A stretch of 64,000 bases of DNA from Humidesulfovibrio sp. (GCF_030689645.1 NZ_JAUYFU010000048.1:124001-188000), one strand, 5' to 3'; numbered from the stretch's first letter, positions 18,488 through 31,774 are shown. Notes: a model not told the origin generated them from the sequence alone. Program-made: numbers and translations.

Positions 18488-18603
18488 CCTTCTCTCAGGC
18501 TTCCCCGGCAGATCGATTCGTAGGATCTTCCACTCTAGATAAATGATAGAGTTTGTCTACATATCGATATTTAAGCACATTTAAACAGGATCTTTGCTCC
18601 AAC

Positions 18604-18639
18604 AAAAAAATCGGCTGCGCACCACTCGATGCGCAGCCG
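18604..18639 (-). terminator. Terminator of the rsfS-gpmI-zinc-ribbon operon
   Basis: A perfect 10-bp stem (CGGCTGCGCA 18612-18621, TGCGCAGCCG 18630-18639) with an 8-base loop is followed on the minus strand by seven T. It lies just after the 77-residue gene and may also slow plus-strand transcription from tadA. Confidence 0.9.
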
Positions 18640-18660
18640 CAAATTTCATAGGACAAAGAG

Positions 18661-18894
18661 CTAGAGAAAATCAGGGTCGATGGCCGCTTTTCCGCCCGCC
18701 AGCATGATCTTATAGTAACGCAAGGCGCGCTCATCCACAGGCACGATGGGGAAATTCTTCCGGCAGGCGTCGCACTGAGCCATGGCCGGCCTTGTGGGCG
18801 CGATGAGTGTGACTTCCCGGGCGCAGTGGGGGCACTGATAAAGGAATATAATCTCCATGCCCGCAGGGCGCACGGGCGTAATGGGCTTGGACAT
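18661..18894 (-). CDS. Small zinc-ribbon protein of unknown function
   Basis: This 77-residue protein contains two CxxC pairs, CPHC (about residues 21-24) and CDAC (about 41-44), spaced as in a zinc ribbon. It has no membrane segment. The tail ALRYYKIMLAGGKAAIDPDF has no motif that I recognise. It lies 20 bases downstream of gpmI and before the operon terminator, so it is cotranscribed with rsfS and gpmI. I do not know its role; a binding partner of a larger complex is possible. Confidence 0.75.
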   Translation of the reverse strand: MSKPITPVRPAGMEIIFLYQCPHCAREVTLIAPTRPAMAQCDACRKNFPIVPVDERALRYYKIMLAGGKAAIDPDFL

Positions 18895-18914
18895 GGCTCT
18901 CCCCTGCTCCGCGC

Positions 18915-20447
18915 CTAGTCGGCGAAGAGGCTTTCACCGCTCATGGCGGCAGATTTGTGGAGGCCCCAGGAGGCCAGAATGGTGGGCGCGATGTCGCCCA
19001 ACTTGCCGGGGCTGAGCCTGCGCCCGCCCTTGGCGTCGATGTGCAACAGGGGCACCGGATTAGTGCTGTGCGCGGTCTGCGGGCCGCCAGATGCGTCAAG
19101 CATTTCCTCAGCATTGCCATGGTCAGCCGTGAGGAATACCTGGCCGCCAGCGTCCAGAAAAGCCTTCACGAGCCTGCCGACGCACTCATCAACGGTCTCG
19201 CAGGCCGCAATGGCAGCCGGGATTATGCCTGTGTGCCCAACCATATCCAGATTGGCCAAGTTGCAGACGCAAAGGTCGAATTCGGCCCGGCGCTCAAGCA
19301 ATGCCTCGGTGACCTCGCGGGCGCTCATCTGCGGCTTATGGTCGTAGGTGGGAACCTCGCGTGGCGAGGGGATCAGAACGCGCTGTTCACCAGGAAGTGC
19401 TTCTTCAACGCCGCAGTTGAGAAAATAGGTCACGTGGGCGTACTTTTCCGTCTCTGCGATGCGTAGCTGCGTAAGTCCGTTTTCGCTCACCACCTGGCCC
19501 AGAAATCCATCCAGGGGTTGGGGGCCAAAGGCCGCAGGCAAGGGAAAGGTGGATTCGTACTGGGTCATGGTCGCAAAGGCTGAAAGCTTGGGGCAGTAAG
19601 GACGCGCAAATTCCTTAAAGTTCTGCTCGAAAAAAGCTCGGCAGATCTGACGAGCGCGATCCGCACGAAAATTGAAGAAAAACAAGGCGTCGCCGTCGCC
19701 GATCTGCCCGAGGGGAACGCCAGCCTCATCCACCACAACGCGCGGCTTCACGAACTCGTCCGTCTCGCCCGAATCATAGGCTGCCTGGATGGCGCTCACA
19801 GCGTCGCGCACCGGCACGCCCTGCCCACAGGCCAGGCCGAGGTAAGCCAGTTCGTTGCGCTCGTAGTGCTTGTCGCGGTCCATGGCGTAGTAGCGTCCAG
19901 TGACGGTAGCCACCCTGCCCGCTCCGATCTCGCCAAGCTTGGCTTCAAGGGCCTGCACGTAGGTCAGGCCGCTTTTGGGCGGTGTGTCGCGTCCATCCAA
20001 AAATGCATGGATGAAGATATCCTTGACCCCTTGGCTGCTGGCCAAGGCAACGAGGGCATGGATGTGATTCTGATGGCTGTGAACGCCGCCATCGGACACC
20101 AGCCCCATGAGATGCAGGCGGCCGCCGCAAGCCTTGGCCTTGGCGCAAAGGTCAAGCAGCACAGGGTTGGCGGCGAACGAGCCGTCCTCCATGGCGATGT
20201 CGATGCGCGTCATGTCTTGGTAGACGATGCGCCCAGCGCCGATGTTCATGTGCCCCACTTCCGAATTGCCCATGAAGCCGTCCGGCAGGCCCACGGCCCG
20301 GCCAGCACAGGCCAGGCTCGTATGCGGATAAGTGGAGAACAATCCGTCAAGGACCGGGGTTTTCGCCATGGATACGGCGTTTCCCAGCCCGGCCGGAGCC
20401 AGGCCGAAACCATCGAGAATAAGCAGCAGCGTAGGCGCGACGGACAT
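18915..20447 (-). CDS. gpmI: 2,3-bisphosphoglycerate-independent phosphoglycerate mutase
   Basis: GpmI interconverts 3- and 2-phosphoglycerate with two manganese ions and no cofactor. The 510 residues match the family. The N-terminal metal motif LLILDGFG and the nucleophilic serine S62 in MGNSEVGHMNIGAGR are present, and the C-terminal ADHGNAEEM block completes the metal site. Its start ATG shares one base with the rsfS stop (TAATG), so translation is coupled. Confidence 0.97.
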   Translation of the reverse strand: MSVAPTLLLILDGFGLAPAGLGNAVSMAKTPVLDGLFSTYPHTSLACAGRAVGLPDGFMGNSEVGHMNIGAGRIVYQDMTRIDIAMEDGSFAANPVLLDLCAKAKACGGRLHLMGLVSDGGVHSHQNHIHALVALASSQGVKDIFIHAFLDGRDTPPKSGLTYVQALEAKLGEIGAGRVATVTGRYYAMDRDKHYERNELAYLGLACGQGVPVRDAVSAIQAAYDSGETDEFVKPRVVVDEAGVPLGQIGDGDALFFFNFRADRARQICRAFFEQNFKEFARPYCPKLSAFATMTQYESTFPLPAAFGPQPLDGFLGQVVSENGLTQLRIAETEKYAHVTYFLNCGVEEALPGEQRVLIPSPREVPTYDHKPQMSAREVTEALLERRAEFDLCVCNLANLDMVGHTGIIPAAIAACETVDECVGRLVKAFLDAGGQVFLTADHGNAEEMLDASGGPQTAHSTNPVPLLHIDAKGGRRLSPGKLGDIAPTILASWGLHKSAAMSGESLFAD

Positions 20448-20857
20448 TATTGCTCCAGGGAAGGCTCCGAGCCTGCTCCCAGGGCAACGGGAAGGCGCTT
20501 GCCTTCAGACCAGAGGCCTTCGATGTTGTAAAACTTGCGCAAGTCTTCCTGGAACACGTGGACGATGATGTCGTTAAGATCCACCAGAATCCAGGAGCCG
20601 GTGTCGTAGCCCTCCATGCCGAAGGACACGAAGTTCTTCTCCTTGGCCAAATGCAGAGCAGCGTCCGCAAGGGACTGGGCGTGGCGCTGTCCGCGTGCGC
20701 TCACAACGATAATGTGCTCTGCAATGGGGCAAATTCCGGTAACGTCGAGCACCACAATGTCTTCTCCCTGCTTCTCGTACAGGCTCGCCGCCATGAGCTG
20801 GCTCTTCTGCTCAGTGGGGAGGGAAGGGGTGGTGGGAAGGGTCGATTTTTTCTTCAT
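20447..20857 (-). CDS. rsfS: Ribosomal silencing factor RsfS
   Basis: RsfS binds ribosomal protein uL14 and blocks joining of subunits in starvation. The 136-residue protein shows the family blocks KQGEDIVVLDVTG, HIIVVSARGQRHAQSLAD and the C-terminal DIIVHVFQEDLRKFYNIEGLW. I chose ATG 20857, which has GAGGAACC before it; the frame stays open further upstream without family similarity. The gene starts the rsfS-gpmI operon and is divergent from paaK. Confidence 0.95.
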   Translation of the reverse strand: MKKKSTLPTTPSLPTEQKSQLMAASLYEKQGEDIVVLDVTGICPIAEHIIVVSARGQRHAQSLADAALHLAKEKNFVSFGMEGYDTGSWILVDLNDIIVHVFQEDLRKFYNIEGLWSEGKRLPVALGAGSEPSLEQ

Positions 20858-21256
20858 GGTTCCTCTGGCCGCGATGGGCGGCGGATGCTTGGCTTCGCTT
20901 GTACTGAAAACAGGACGCGAGCGCAATGCGCTTAAACCTACCCATCCTGAACCAGTAACGAACCCATGCGCGCTTACGAACAAACGCGCTGCAACCCACC
21001 CCAATGCCGCCTGTTCCTTGACGGGCACAGGGGATTCAGGCAAGAAATTTACATGCTGTATCATCCCCGAAGCCACACTCTCTCCCTCTGGACGAGCTTT
21101 TAGCAGCCAAGGCCGTGGTGGGGTTTCAGCGGGGCGGTACGCGAATCCTGGGCCATGGACGAGATAAACCTGGCTTCCCGTTGCGGGTGTTCGCCCGCTT
21201 ACCTGAATACGCCGACGCAGTTCGCCCCCTGCGTGCCCTTGTAAGGAGGACAGGCC
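20858..21256. other. Intergenic region between divergent rsfS and paaK
   Basis: These 399 bases contain no gene that I can support. A possible -10 TATCAT lies at 21059-21064 with a poor TTCAGG 18 bases ahead, pointing to paaK. A small hairpin GCGGG-TGTTCG-CCCGC lies shortly before paaK. I recognise no riboswitch. Confidence 0.5.
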
Positions 21257-22564
21257 ATGATTTTTGACGTGGAACACGAGACCTTGCCCCGCGAGGAGTT
21301 GGAGGCCCTACAGCTCCGCCGCCTGCAAAATGTCGTTGCGCGCGTGTACGAAAACGTGCCTTTTTACCGCAAAAAGCTTGATGAACTTGGCGTGAAGCCC
21401 ACACACATCCAGAAGCTTTCGGATGTGACTCTCCTGCCCTTCACCGAAAAGCAGGACCTGCGCAACCACTACCCCTTCGGCCTCTTCGCCGTCTCACGCG
21501 AGAACATCGTACGCCTGCATTCCTCGTCCGGCACCACCGGCAAGGCCACGGTCGTCGGCTATACCAAGCGCGACATCAAGAACTGGGGCCAACTTGTGGC
21601 CCGCAGTCTGGCGGCGGCTGGCGTCACCACCGGCGACTTCATTCACAACGCATACGGGTACGGCCTGTTCACCGGCGGCCTGGGCGTTCACTACGGGGCC
21701 GAAGAGCTTGGCGCAACAGTGATCCCCATTTCCGGCGGCGGAACACGCAGACAGGCAATGCTCCTGCGCGACTTTGGCGCAACGGTCATCACCTGCACCC
21801 CATCCTACAGTCTTCACCTTTTTGAGGCTGCCAAGGAAATGGGCATCGACATCAAGGAACTACCCGTGCGAATCGGCATTTTCGGCGCCGAGCCCTGGAC
21901 CGACTCCATGCGCGCCGAAATCGAGAGCAAGCTCGGAATCACAGCCATCGACATCTATGGTCTGTCAGAAATAATGGGCCCCGGCGTAGCCATTGAATGC
22001 GCCAAGGTCAAAAAGGGCCTGCACATCCAGGAAGACCATTTCCTGGCCGAGATCATCGACTCTGACACCGGCGAACAGCTCAAGCCCGGCGACAAAGGCG
22101 AACTGGTCATCACCACGCTGACCAAGGAAGGCATTCCGCTGCTGCGCTACCGCACCCGCGACATCAGCCGCCTGAACACCGCGCCTTGCCGTTGCGGCCG
22201 CACCACGGCCCGCATGGAGCGCGTCACCGGCCGCAGCGACGACATGCTGATCATTCGCGGCGTCAACGTGTTCCCCTCGCAGATCGAAACCATTCTGCTG
22301 GAAACCGATGGCCTCACCCCGCACTACCAGCTCATCGTCGGACGCATCAACAACCTCGACACGTTGGAAGTCCGCGTGGAGATCGACGAAGCGGTGTTCT
22401 CGGATCAGATCAAGAATTTACAACGCCTCGAATCCAAGATAGAAAAAAACATCAAGGAATTCCTGGGCGTCACCGCCAGATGCAAGCTGGTGGAACCCAA
22501 GAGCATTGAGCGCAGTGAAGGCAAGGCCAAGCGCATAATAGACATGCGCCAGAGCCAGGCATAG
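21257..22564 (+). CDS. paaK: Phenylacetate-CoA ligase family protein
   Basis: This 435-residue AMP-forming ligase activates aryl acids to CoA thioesters. The ATP motif [15 protein letters not shown] and the [15 protein letters not shown] core are present, as are the [10 protein letters not shown] hinge and the C-terminal [18 protein letters not shown] block. AAGGAGG precedes the ATG. The next gene encodes a double ACT protein, a pair common in anaerobes that ferment aromatic amino acids, often beside indolepyruvate ferredoxin oxidoreductase, which is absent here. The real substrate (phenylacetate, indoleacetate or another) cannot be read from sequence. Confidence 0.9.
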   Translation: MIFDVEHETLPREELEALQLRRLQNVVARVYENVPFYRKKLDELGVKPTHIQKLSDVTLLPFTEKQDLRNHYPFGLFAVSRENIVRLHSSSGTTGKATVVGYTKRDIKNWGQLVARSLAAAGVTTGDFIHNAYGYGLFTGGLGVHYGAEELGATVIPISGGGTRRQAMLLRDFGATVITCTPSYSLHLFEAAKEMGIDIKELPVRIGIFGAEPWTDSMRAEIESKLGITAIDIYGLSEIMGPGVAIECAKVKKGLHIQEDHFLAEIIDSDTGEQLKPGDKGELVITTLTKEGIPLLRYRTRDISRLNTAPCRCGRTTARMERVTGRSDDMLIIRGVNVFPSQIETILLETDGLTPHYQLIVGRINNLDTLEVRVEIDEAVFSDQIKNLQRLESKIEKNIKEFLGVTARCKLVEPKSIERSEGKAKRIIDMRQSQA

Positions 22565-22616
22565 CCCGCCTGGAACCACACCGGGCACGAGCAAAAAAAA
22601 CCAAGCGAGGAGAATC

Positions 22617-23048
22617 ATGAAGGTCGATCAACTCTCCATCTTCCTGGAAAACCGCGCCGGTCGCCTGGCCGAGGTAACCCGCATCCTGGCCGACTCCGGC
22701 GTGAACATCCGCGCCCTTTCCCTGGCCGACACTTCTGACTTCGGCATCCTGCGCCTCATCGTCTCCGACTTCGAAAAGGCCAAGGAGAATCTCAAGGCTG
22801 GCGGCTTCACCGTTGGGCGCACCACCGTCGTCGCTGTGGAGGTCACGGACAAGCCCGGCGGCCTCAACAGCATTCTGGAGATGCTGCGCGACGCCAAAAT
22901 CAACGTGGAGTATATGTACGCGTTCGTTAACCAGTCCGGAGCAAACGCAGTCATCATCTTTCGCTTCGACCGCACGGATCAGGCAATTGAGCTGTTGCAA
23001 AAGAACAACATCGCCATGGTGCCCGGCGAAACGCTTTACAAAATGTAG
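22617..23048 (+). CDS. Tandem ACT-domain protein
   Basis: The 143-residue protein consists of two ACT domains (about 1-68, with [19 protein letters not shown], and about 70-140, with [17 protein letters not shown]). The GxL turns with Asn/Gly bind amino acids in such domains. It probably senses an aromatic amino acid or its product and regulates the upstream PaaK, 52 bases away. A terminator follows the stop at once. The function is inferred from family and pairing. Confidence 0.88.
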   Translation: MKVDQLSIFLENRAGRLAEVTRILADSGVNIRALSLADTSDFGILRLIVSDFEKAKENLKAGGFTVGRTTVVAVEVTDKPGGLNSILEMLRDAKINVEYMYAFVNQSGANAVIIFRFDRTDQAIELLQKNNIAMVPGETLYKM

Positions 23049-23052
23049 TCTA

Positions 23053-23082
23053 CAAGAGGAGCCTTCTGGCTCCTCTTGTTTT
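23053..23082 (+). terminator. Terminator after the ACT gene
   Basis: An 11-bp stem CAAGAGGAGCC (23053-23063) and GGCTCCTCTTG (23068-23078) with loop TTCT is followed by TTTT. It ends four bases before the HPt start codon. Confidence 0.88.
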
Positions 23083-23086
23083 AACC

Positions 23087-23440
23087 ATGAAAGATACACG
23101 GCCACCCATCAACGCAGAATGGCTTGCGCGCATGCGGGCAACCAAGCCAGACCTTTTGCGCGAACTCTTCGCCATGTATCTGGCCGATGAGCCCAAGCGC
23201 CTGGCAGCACTATGCGATGCGGTGGCCAAGGGCGACCTGGAGTTGATGCGCTATCAAGCCCACTCCCTGAAGGGGGCGGCTGCGACAATGGGTATGGAGC
23301 GCTTATGCGATGCTTGCCGCGAACTGGAAGATGCGGCCAGGATTGGCTTCGGCGAGGCCCTGTCCCAAAGCTGCGCGAATGTCGAGCGGGAGGCTGAAGC
23401 CGTTTTCGCCGTCATGCGCGAGGATTCAGAACAAAGTTGA
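23087..23440 (+). CDS. HPt-domain phosphotransfer protein
   Basis: The 117-residue protein is a single HPt domain. The phospho-accepting histidine is H59 in YQAHSLKGAAATMG, the canonical motif, inside a four-helix pattern. Such proteins relay phosphate between receiver domains and a hybrid kinase. No kinase is adjacent. The start ATG lies four bases after a terminator T-run and has no Shine-Dalgarno sequence, so expression may need readthrough or a leaderless transcript. A bidirectional terminator follows. Confidence 0.88.
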   Translation: MKDTRPPINAEWLARMRATKPDLLRELFAMYLADEPKRLAALCDAVAKGDLELMRYQAHSLKGAAATMGMERLCDACRELEDAARIGFGEALSQSCANVEREAEAVFAVMREDSEQS

Positions 23441-23462
23441 CCCCTGACTGGCTGTAAAAAAA

Positions 23463-23494
23463 AACGCCGGACCTTTGCGGAGGCCCGGCGTTTT
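23463..23494. terminator. Bidirectional terminator between HPt gene and dapB
   Basis: A 12-bp stem AACGCCGGACCT (23463-23474) and AGGCCCGGCGTT (23481-23492), with one mismatch, has an A run before it and a T run after it, so it serves both convergent genes. Confidence 0.9.
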
Positions 23495-23517
23495 ACGTTC
23501 AAGAAGGGTGAAGTCCC

Positions 23518-24309
23518 TTAAAGCGTATCGCCGATGCCGAAGAGGCGCTCAGGCTCCCTCTTGACCAGCCACTTGGCGGCGCGCAGCGCTCCCTGAGCGA
23601 AGTTCTCACGGGAATGCGCGCGGTGCGTCACCTCGATACGTTCGCCCGGGCCAAAAAAGTAGGCAGTATGGTCGCCAACGACATCGCCGCCGCGCAAAGC
23701 CATGACGCCGAGTTCCTTCTCCTGACGCTCGCCGATGATGCCATCGCGGGAGTGCTTCTTGACCTCGTCGTACACCCAACCGCGCGCCTGGGCCATACAT
23801 TCGGCCAACTTCAGGGCCGTTCCGCTGGGAGAATCCTTCTTGCGGTTGTGGTGGATCTCCATCATCTCCATGTCGTAGGCCGGTCCCAGCATCTGGACCA
23901 GCATGGGCAGAACCTTCAGGAGCACGTTGACGCCCACGCTCATGTTTGGAGCGAACAAAATTGGCACACGGGTAGCGGCTTCCTCCACAATGGCAAGCTG
24001 TTCTGGCTTCATGCCCGTGGTGCCGATGACGATGGGGTTTCCGTGGCGCTTGCATATGTTCACGTGGTCCAGAGTAGCCTCGGGCGACGTGAACTCCACC
24101 ACCACTGCGCGTGGATACTGAGGCAGCACCTCATCCAAATCGTCGGAAACGAGGCAATCCAGGTTCTCCAGTTCGGAAAGCCTATCCGCGCGCTCGATGA
24201 CGGCTTTAAGATTCAATTCAGGGTCGCTCTGAGCAAGGCGCACCAGGGTGGAGCCCATGCGGCCGCAGCCGCCCATGATGATGACGTCGGTGATGAGATC
24301 GTTGGCCAT
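23518..24309 (-). CDS. dapB: 4-hydroxy-tetrahydrodipicolinate reductase
   Basis: DapB reduces the DapA product with NAD(P)H. The 263 residues include the Rossmann motif [10 protein letters not shown], the VEFTSPEAT and GTTG blocks, and the substrate motif [13 protein letters not shown] with the catalytic His. It is the usual length. It lies after ligA in the same direction with 15 bases between them, so both may share a transcript from uvrB onward. Confidence 0.97.
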   Translation of the reverse strand: MANDLITDVIIMGGCGRMGSTLVRLAQSDPELNLKAVIERADRLSELENLDCLVSDDLDEVLPQYPRAVVVEFTSPEATLDHVNICKRHGNPIVIGTTGMKPEQLAIVEEAATRVPILFAPNMSVGVNVLLKVLPMLVQMLGPAYDMEMMEIHHNRKKDSPSGTALKLAECMAQARGWVYDEVKKHSRDGIIGERQEKELGVMALRGGDVVGDHTAYFFGPGERIEVTHRAHSRENFAQGALRAAKWLVKREPERLFGIGDTL

Positions 24310-24324
24310 ATTCAGCCCTCCGTT

Positions 24325-27698
<3,374 letters not shown>

Positions 27699-29702
27699 TT
27701 ACTCTCCCAGTTGCAGCAGCCGTTCACGCAGCGCGAGCACTCGGTCACGCAGGGTCGCAGCCCGTTCAAACTCCAATTCCTTTGCAGCTTCGCGCATTTC
27801 GCGCTCCAAGGCACCTATTTCTTTCTTGATCCGCTTAGGGTCGAGCTCGCGCAACAGCTCGTCTGGCGACAGGTCCTGGCCTCCAACCGACACATGGGCG
27901 GCAAGAGCGCCAAGGAGATTGTCCAGTCCCTTGATGATGGTCTGCGGAATGATGCCGTGCTCATCATTGTACAGAAGCTGCTTCTCGCGTCTACGGGCCG
28001 TCTCGTCAAGTGCCACACGCATGGAAGGCGTAGTTGAGTCGGCATAGAGCAGCACATGCCCACCAGCATTCCGCGCTGCGCGCCCAAACGTTTGGATAAG
28101 GGAGCGGGCGCTGCGCAGAAACCCCTCCCGGTCCGCGTCCAGAATGGCCACAAGGGACACCTCTGGGATGTCCAGCCCTTCGCGCAGCAGGTTGATGCCC
28201 ACCAGAACGTCGAACTCGCCGGTGCGCAAGGCCTGGATAATAGCCATACGCTCAAGCGTCTCCACATCGGAGTGCAGGTAGCGCGCGCGGACGCCCATCT
28301 GGTTCAGGTAATCGGTGAGATCCTCGGCCATGCGCTTAGTGAGGGTGGTGACGAGCACGCGCTCGTTGCGCGTCATTCGGATCTTGCACTCCCCCAACAG
28401 GTCGTCCACCTGCCCGGATACAGGGCGAATCTCGATCTCGGGGTCCACCAGGCCGGTGGGCCGGATGACCTGCTCCACCACGAGCCCCTGACTGCGCTCA
28501 AGTTCCCAGGGACCAGGCGTGGCCGAGATGTACACCGCCTGGCTAAGCCGTCCCTTGAACTCCTCGAAGTTGAGCGGACGGTTGTCAAGTGCGCTGGGCA
28601 GCCGGAACCCGAAGTCCACGAGGGTGCTCTTACGCGAGAAGTCGCCATTGAACATGCCCCCCACCTGAGGAATCGTGATGTGGCTCTCATCGAGAAAGAA
28701 CAAGAAATCGTCGGGAAAATAATCGATGAGAGTGGCCGGAGGCTGGCCTGGTGTGCGACCGTCCAAGTGGCGCGAATAGTTTTCGATGCCGTTGCAGTAG
28801 CCCAGTTCCTCAATGGTCTCCAGGTCGAACATTGTGCGCTGTTCAAGGCGTTGCGCCTCAACCAGTTTGCCTTGGGCGCGAAACTCGGTCAGGCGCAGTT
28901 GCAGTTCGTCGCGGATGGCGTCGGTGGCGCGCTTCAGGTTGTCCTGGTCGGAAACATAGTGGCTGCCGGGATAGATGACCGTCTTGCGCAGGGTCGCCAG
29001 CACCTGCCCGGTGAGCGGGTCGGTCTCCTGGATGCTCTCGATTTCGTCGCCGAAAAAGCTCACGCGCAGTGCCTTTTCACGGGCATAGGCCGGTATGAGC
29101 TCAAGGGCATCGCCGCGCACTCGGAAGGTTCCGCGGTGAAAATCCATATCGTTGCGCTCGTAGTGAACCTCAACCAGCCGTTTGATGAGCGCCTCAAGGC
29201 TCATCTGCTGGCCCGTCTCAACGGGGATGATCATCTTGGAGTAGTACTCCGGCGATCCAAGACCATAGATGCAGGACACCGAAGCCACGATGAGCACGTC
29301 GCGCCGAGTGAGCAGCGCATGGGTCGCTGCGTGGCGAAGTTTGTCGATGTCGTCGTTGATGGACGAGTCCTTCTCTATGTAGGTGTCCGAGTGCGGCAGG
29401 TAGGCTTCCGGCTGGTAATAGTCGTAATAACTAACAAAATACTCAACGGCGTTATTCGGGAACAATCCCTTGAACTCGTTGAACAGCTGGGCCGCCAGAG
29501 TCTTGTTTGGCGCAAGCACAAGGGCCGGGCGGTTCAGCCGGGCCACAAGATTGGCCACGGTGAATGTTTTGCCCGAGCCGGTGACGCCCAGAAGCACCTG
29601 GTCGCGCACGCCAGCTTTAACGTTGGCTTCAAGCTCTGCGATGGCCTGAGGTTGGTCGCCCTGGGGCACGAAATCGCTGACAAGTTCAAATGCTTTGGAC
29701 AT
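27699..29702 (-). CDS. uvrB: Excinuclease ABC subunit B
   Basis: UvrB is the damage-verifying helicase-like subunit of nucleotide excision repair. The 667 residues show the P-loop GVTGSGKT (39-46), the beta-hairpin block [12 protein letters not shown], helicase motifs such as FLDESH and the QTFGRAARN block. A C-terminal UVR domain ([18 protein letters not shown]) binds UvrC. I chose ATG 29702, giving [11 protein letters not shown]; the frame is open to 29726 but without a ribosome site. It starts the minus-strand run uvrB-channel-ligA-dapB. Confidence 0.97.
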   Translation of the reverse strand: MSKAFELVSDFVPQGDQPQAIAELEANVKAGVRDQVLLGVTGSGKTFTVANLVARLNRPALVLAPNKTLAAQLFNEFKGLFPNNAVEYFVSYYDYYQPEAYLPHSDTYIEKDSSINDDIDKLRHAATHALLTRRDVLIVASVSCIYGLGSPEYYSKMIIPVETGQQMSLEALIKRLVEVHYERNDMDFHRGTFRVRGDALELIPAYAREKALRVSFFGDEIESIQETDPLTGQVLATLRKTVIYPGSHYVSDQDNLKRATDAIRDELQLRLTEFRAQGKLVEAQRLEQRTMFDLETIEELGYCNGIENYSRHLDGRTPGQPPATLIDYFPDDFLFFLDESHITIPQVGGMFNGDFSRKSTLVDFGFRLPSALDNRPLNFEEFKGRLSQAVYISATPGPWELERSQGLVVEQVIRPTGLVDPEIEIRPVSGQVDDLLGECKIRMTRNERVLVTTLTKRMAEDLTDYLNQMGVRARYLHSDVETLERMAIIQALRTGEFDVLVGINLLREGLDIPEVSLVAILDADREGFLRSARSLIQTFGRAARNAGGHVLLYADSTTPSMRVALDETARRREKQLLYNDEHGIIPQTIIKGLDNLLGALAAHVSVGGQDLSPDELLRELDPKRIKKEIGALEREMREAAKELEFERAATLRDRVLALRERLLQLGE

Positions 29703-29790
29703 GATACCCGTTCCTTGAGCGCCCATGCCCCTTGTGCAGGGCGGACGAACAGACTACATTGGCGTATACAAAAAACGCCGGAGGCCAGCT

Positions 29791-30282
29791 GTGGAAATCA
29801 ATATCATCGCGCCTGAACAGTCTTTACCCATTGATCGGGCCTATGCCCTGTCCATGACCATAAAAAGCTTCAAAGGACGCCGCGATGTTGAAGTGCATCT
29901 GTTTCGGCACATCTGGGACCCTGAGGAAGAAGAAGCAATCGACTGGGACAAACTTCTTGCCGCCCCCGGCATGAGCGAGGCCCCGGAAGCTTGTGGAAGC
30001 CGCAGGGTCGTGCTGGAATCCCTTAGCGAGGAAGAACGCGACAAAATCATCTGCTATTTGAATGAGCACTACGCCAATCGGCTTTCTGGCATCTTCTCAA
30101 CACCCATCCCCTTCCCTGTGCCCATCGGGCTCATGGCCCTGTCCGACATAAGCGAGGGCAAGAGCATCGGATTCATACACTTTGAGCGCATTCCGCACTT
30201 TGATCTTGGCATCGCCCTGCGCGGGTTCTATGACTTGGGCCAACACCGGCCAATAGTTGAAACCGAGGCGGCGGCTGGATAA
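29791..30282 (+). CDS. Conserved-looking hypothetical protein
   Basis: I do not recognise this protein of 163 residues. GTG 29791 is chosen because GGAGG stands six bases before it; an ATG at 29725 is in frame but nearly abuts the divergent uvrB start and adds a basic, unstructured segment. It has no signal peptide or membrane segment, and the middle is acidic (DPEEEEAIDWDKLL). A hydrophobic stretch IFSTPIPFPVPIGLMAL lies near residues 108-124. It is divergent from uvrB and is closed by a hairpin. Confidence 0.7.
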   Translation: MEINIIAPEQSLPIDRAYALSMTIKSFKGRRDVEVHLFRHIWDPEEEEAIDWDKLLAAPGMSEAPEACGSRRVVLESLSEEERDKIICYLNEHYANRLSGIFSTPIPFPVPIGLMALSDISEGKSIGFIHFERIPHFDLGIALRGFYDLGQHRPIVETEAAAG

Positions 30283-30284
30283 TA

Positions 30285-30330
30285 GCAATGGCAAAGTGGG
30301 AGAGCCACCTTGTAGCCATTGCGGTTTTGA
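30285..30330 (+). terminator. Hairpin terminator between convergent genes
   Basis: Arms GCAATGGC (30285-30292) and GCCATTGC (30315-30322), with further pairing inside, are followed by GGTTTTGAT. It lies directly after the hypothetical gene and before the crcB stop on the other strand. Confidence 0.6.
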
Positions 30331-30331
30331 T

Positions 30332-30709
30332 CTAAAATAGTCGCCCGAGAGCCAAACCGGCGAGGACACAGGCCAATCCCAGCACGGTCTGCCCAACGAG
30401 GTTCACCGAAGCCGCCAGCCACAGCCCGTTCTGCATGAGCGCCACAGACTCGAACATGTAAGTAGAGAAAGTCGTGTAAGCGCCCATGAACCCTGTGAGC
30501 GCATAGAGACGCATATCTCCGGGCAGGCCGCTGCGACTTTCCACAAGGGCGTACACCAGGCCAAAAAACAGGCACCCGCTTAAATTCACCAGGAAATTCC
30601 CCAAGGGAAAACCTTCGCTCGCAAGGCGTTGCGCGAAACCGCTGACCCAGAACCGGGTAAGGGTACCGGCGGCCCCGGCAAGACCAAGAAACATATATTT
30701 CTGGAGCAT
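30332..30709 (-). CDS. crcB: Fluoride exporter CrcB/FluC
   Basis: CrcB forms a dimeric fluoride channel that protects the cell. The 125 residues form four membrane helices. The family motifs AGAAGTLTR (11-19), GNFLVNLSG (37-45) and GFMGAYTTFSTY (73-84, with the fluoride-lining Phe and Ser/Thr) are present. It is a single full-length subunit, so a homodimer is expected. The 71 bases before it hold GATGGCG but not a full fluoride riboswitch. It is convergent with the hypothetical gene and divergent from the CYTH gene. Confidence 0.95.
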   Translation of the reverse strand: MLQKYMFLGLAGAAGTLTRFWVSGFAQRLASEGFPLGNFLVNLSGCLFFGLVYALVESRSGLPGDMRLYALTGFMGAYTTFSTYMFESVALMQNGLWLAASVNLVGQTVLGLACVLAGLALGRLF

Positions 30710-30780
30710 GCACTATCCCCGCAAGCGCCATCGGACGCCACAAGACCCTAGCAGCATGGCCCAAAGGAGAAAAGCGGAAA

Positions 30781-31374
30781 ATGGCGTTGGAAACAGAGAT
30801 CAAGTTCCTCAACGTAGACCACGATGCCCTGCGCCTTCGGCTTGTCGAGCTTGGCGCGCAACGCCTGAGCTACGGGTTTGAGTCCAATGTCGTTTACGAC
30901 GATGCGGCAAGAACGCTCAAGGCCCAAGGCACCTTGCTGCGCCTGCGCGAAAAGAACAGCCGCTTCGTGCTCACCCTCAAGACCGCCTCGGCCCAAACCT
31001 CCAATCTGGCCAAGGTCTACGAGGAATCCGAGACCGAAGTGCTGGACGCGCCAGCCATGCGTGAGATCCTTGCAGGACTAGGCTACCTGCCTGCGCTCTG
31101 CTACGAGAAGGTGCGCGAGGAATGGTCGCTGCTTGGATGTGAGGTTTGCCTGGACACCCTGCCCTTCGGGTGCTTTGCAGAGATCGAAGGCGACGAGGCG
31201 GACATACAAGCTTGCGCCGCCGCCCTAAGCCTGCCGCAAAGTGCAGCATCCAAGGCCACCTACCACGATCTGAACCGCCAACACCGCACCGCCCAGGGCC
31301 TGTCTGTAGACGAGTCTTTCGTCTTCAACGACACGGACAAAGCCCTTGTTTTGTCCCGCATGACTACAGACTGA
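30781..31374 (+). CDS. CYTH-domain protein (class IV adenylate cyclase-like)
   Basis: The 197-residue protein starts with ETEIK (residues 4-8), the ExExK signature of CYTH enzymes, and has the tunnel pattern LLRLREK and FVLTLKT. CYTH proteins act on triphosphates: class IV adenylate cyclase, thiamine triphosphatase or tripolyphosphatase. The late CFAEIEGDE block supplies metal-binding acids. Sequence cannot separate cyclase from phosphatase. It precedes clpS by 83 bases, perhaps by chance. Confidence 0.85.
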   Translation: MALETEIKFLNVDHDALRLRLVELGAQRLSYGFESNVVYDDAARTLKAQGTLLRLREKNSRFVLTLKTASAQTSNLAKVYEESETEVLDAPAMREILAGLGYLPALCYEKVREEWSLLGCEVCLDTLPFGCFAEIEGDEADIQACAAALSLPQSAASKATYHDLNRQHRTAQGLSVDESFVFNDTDKALVLSRMTTD

Positions 31375-31457
31375 GCACTATCCCCCCTCGACAAAACTCG
31401 GTGAATGTCTACCATGTGCGATATGAAGAGAACATCATCAAATCGGAACGGAAAAGC

Positions 31458-31769
31458 ATGAGCGGCAACACGGACACTCGCCAGTCGCCGGGCCTGGATT
31501 ACGCCAGCGAAACCCGGGAACCGAGGAGATTCAAGGTTCTGCTCCATAACGACGACTACACAACCATGGAGTTCGTGGTGGACGTGCTCAAGCGCGTGTT
31601 CCACAAGGCCGAGCCCGAGGCCATGCGCATCATGCTGGCCGTGCACAAGCAGGGGCTGGGCATGTGCGGCGTGTTCACCGCCGAGGTGGCTGAAACAAAA
31701 GTTGACACAGTCCATACCATGGCCAAAGCTGCGGGATACCCCCTGCGCGCCAGCCTTGAGGAGGTCTGA
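31458..31769 (+). CDS. clpS: ATP-dependent Clp protease adaptor ClpS
   Basis: ClpS delivers proteins with destabilising N-terminal residues to ClpAP. The 103-residue protein has a flexible N-terminus (about 1-22) and then the ClpS core with VLLHNDDYTTMEFVVDVL, whose Asn-Asp-Asp contacts the N-degron. HKQGLGMCGVFTAEVAETK follows. I chose ATG 31458 for size; the frame is open upstream without similarity. clpA starts five bases after the stop. Confidence 0.96.
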   Translation: MSGNTDTRQSPGLDYASETREPRRFKVLLHNDDYTTMEFVVDVLKRVFHKAEPEAMRIMLAVHKQGLGMCGVFTAEVAETKVDTVHTMAKAAGYPLRASLEEV

Positions 31770-31774
31770 CCCAT

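Noticed and set aside
18530-18600. AT-rich stretch after tadA considered as an attachment or mobile element scar
   Set aside because: There is no integrase, no direct repeat and no tRNA nearby; it seems simply intergenic.
30710-30780. Possible fluoride riboswitch before crcB
   Set aside because: GATGGCG is present but the rest of the crcB RNA consensus is missing and the space to the start codon is too short.
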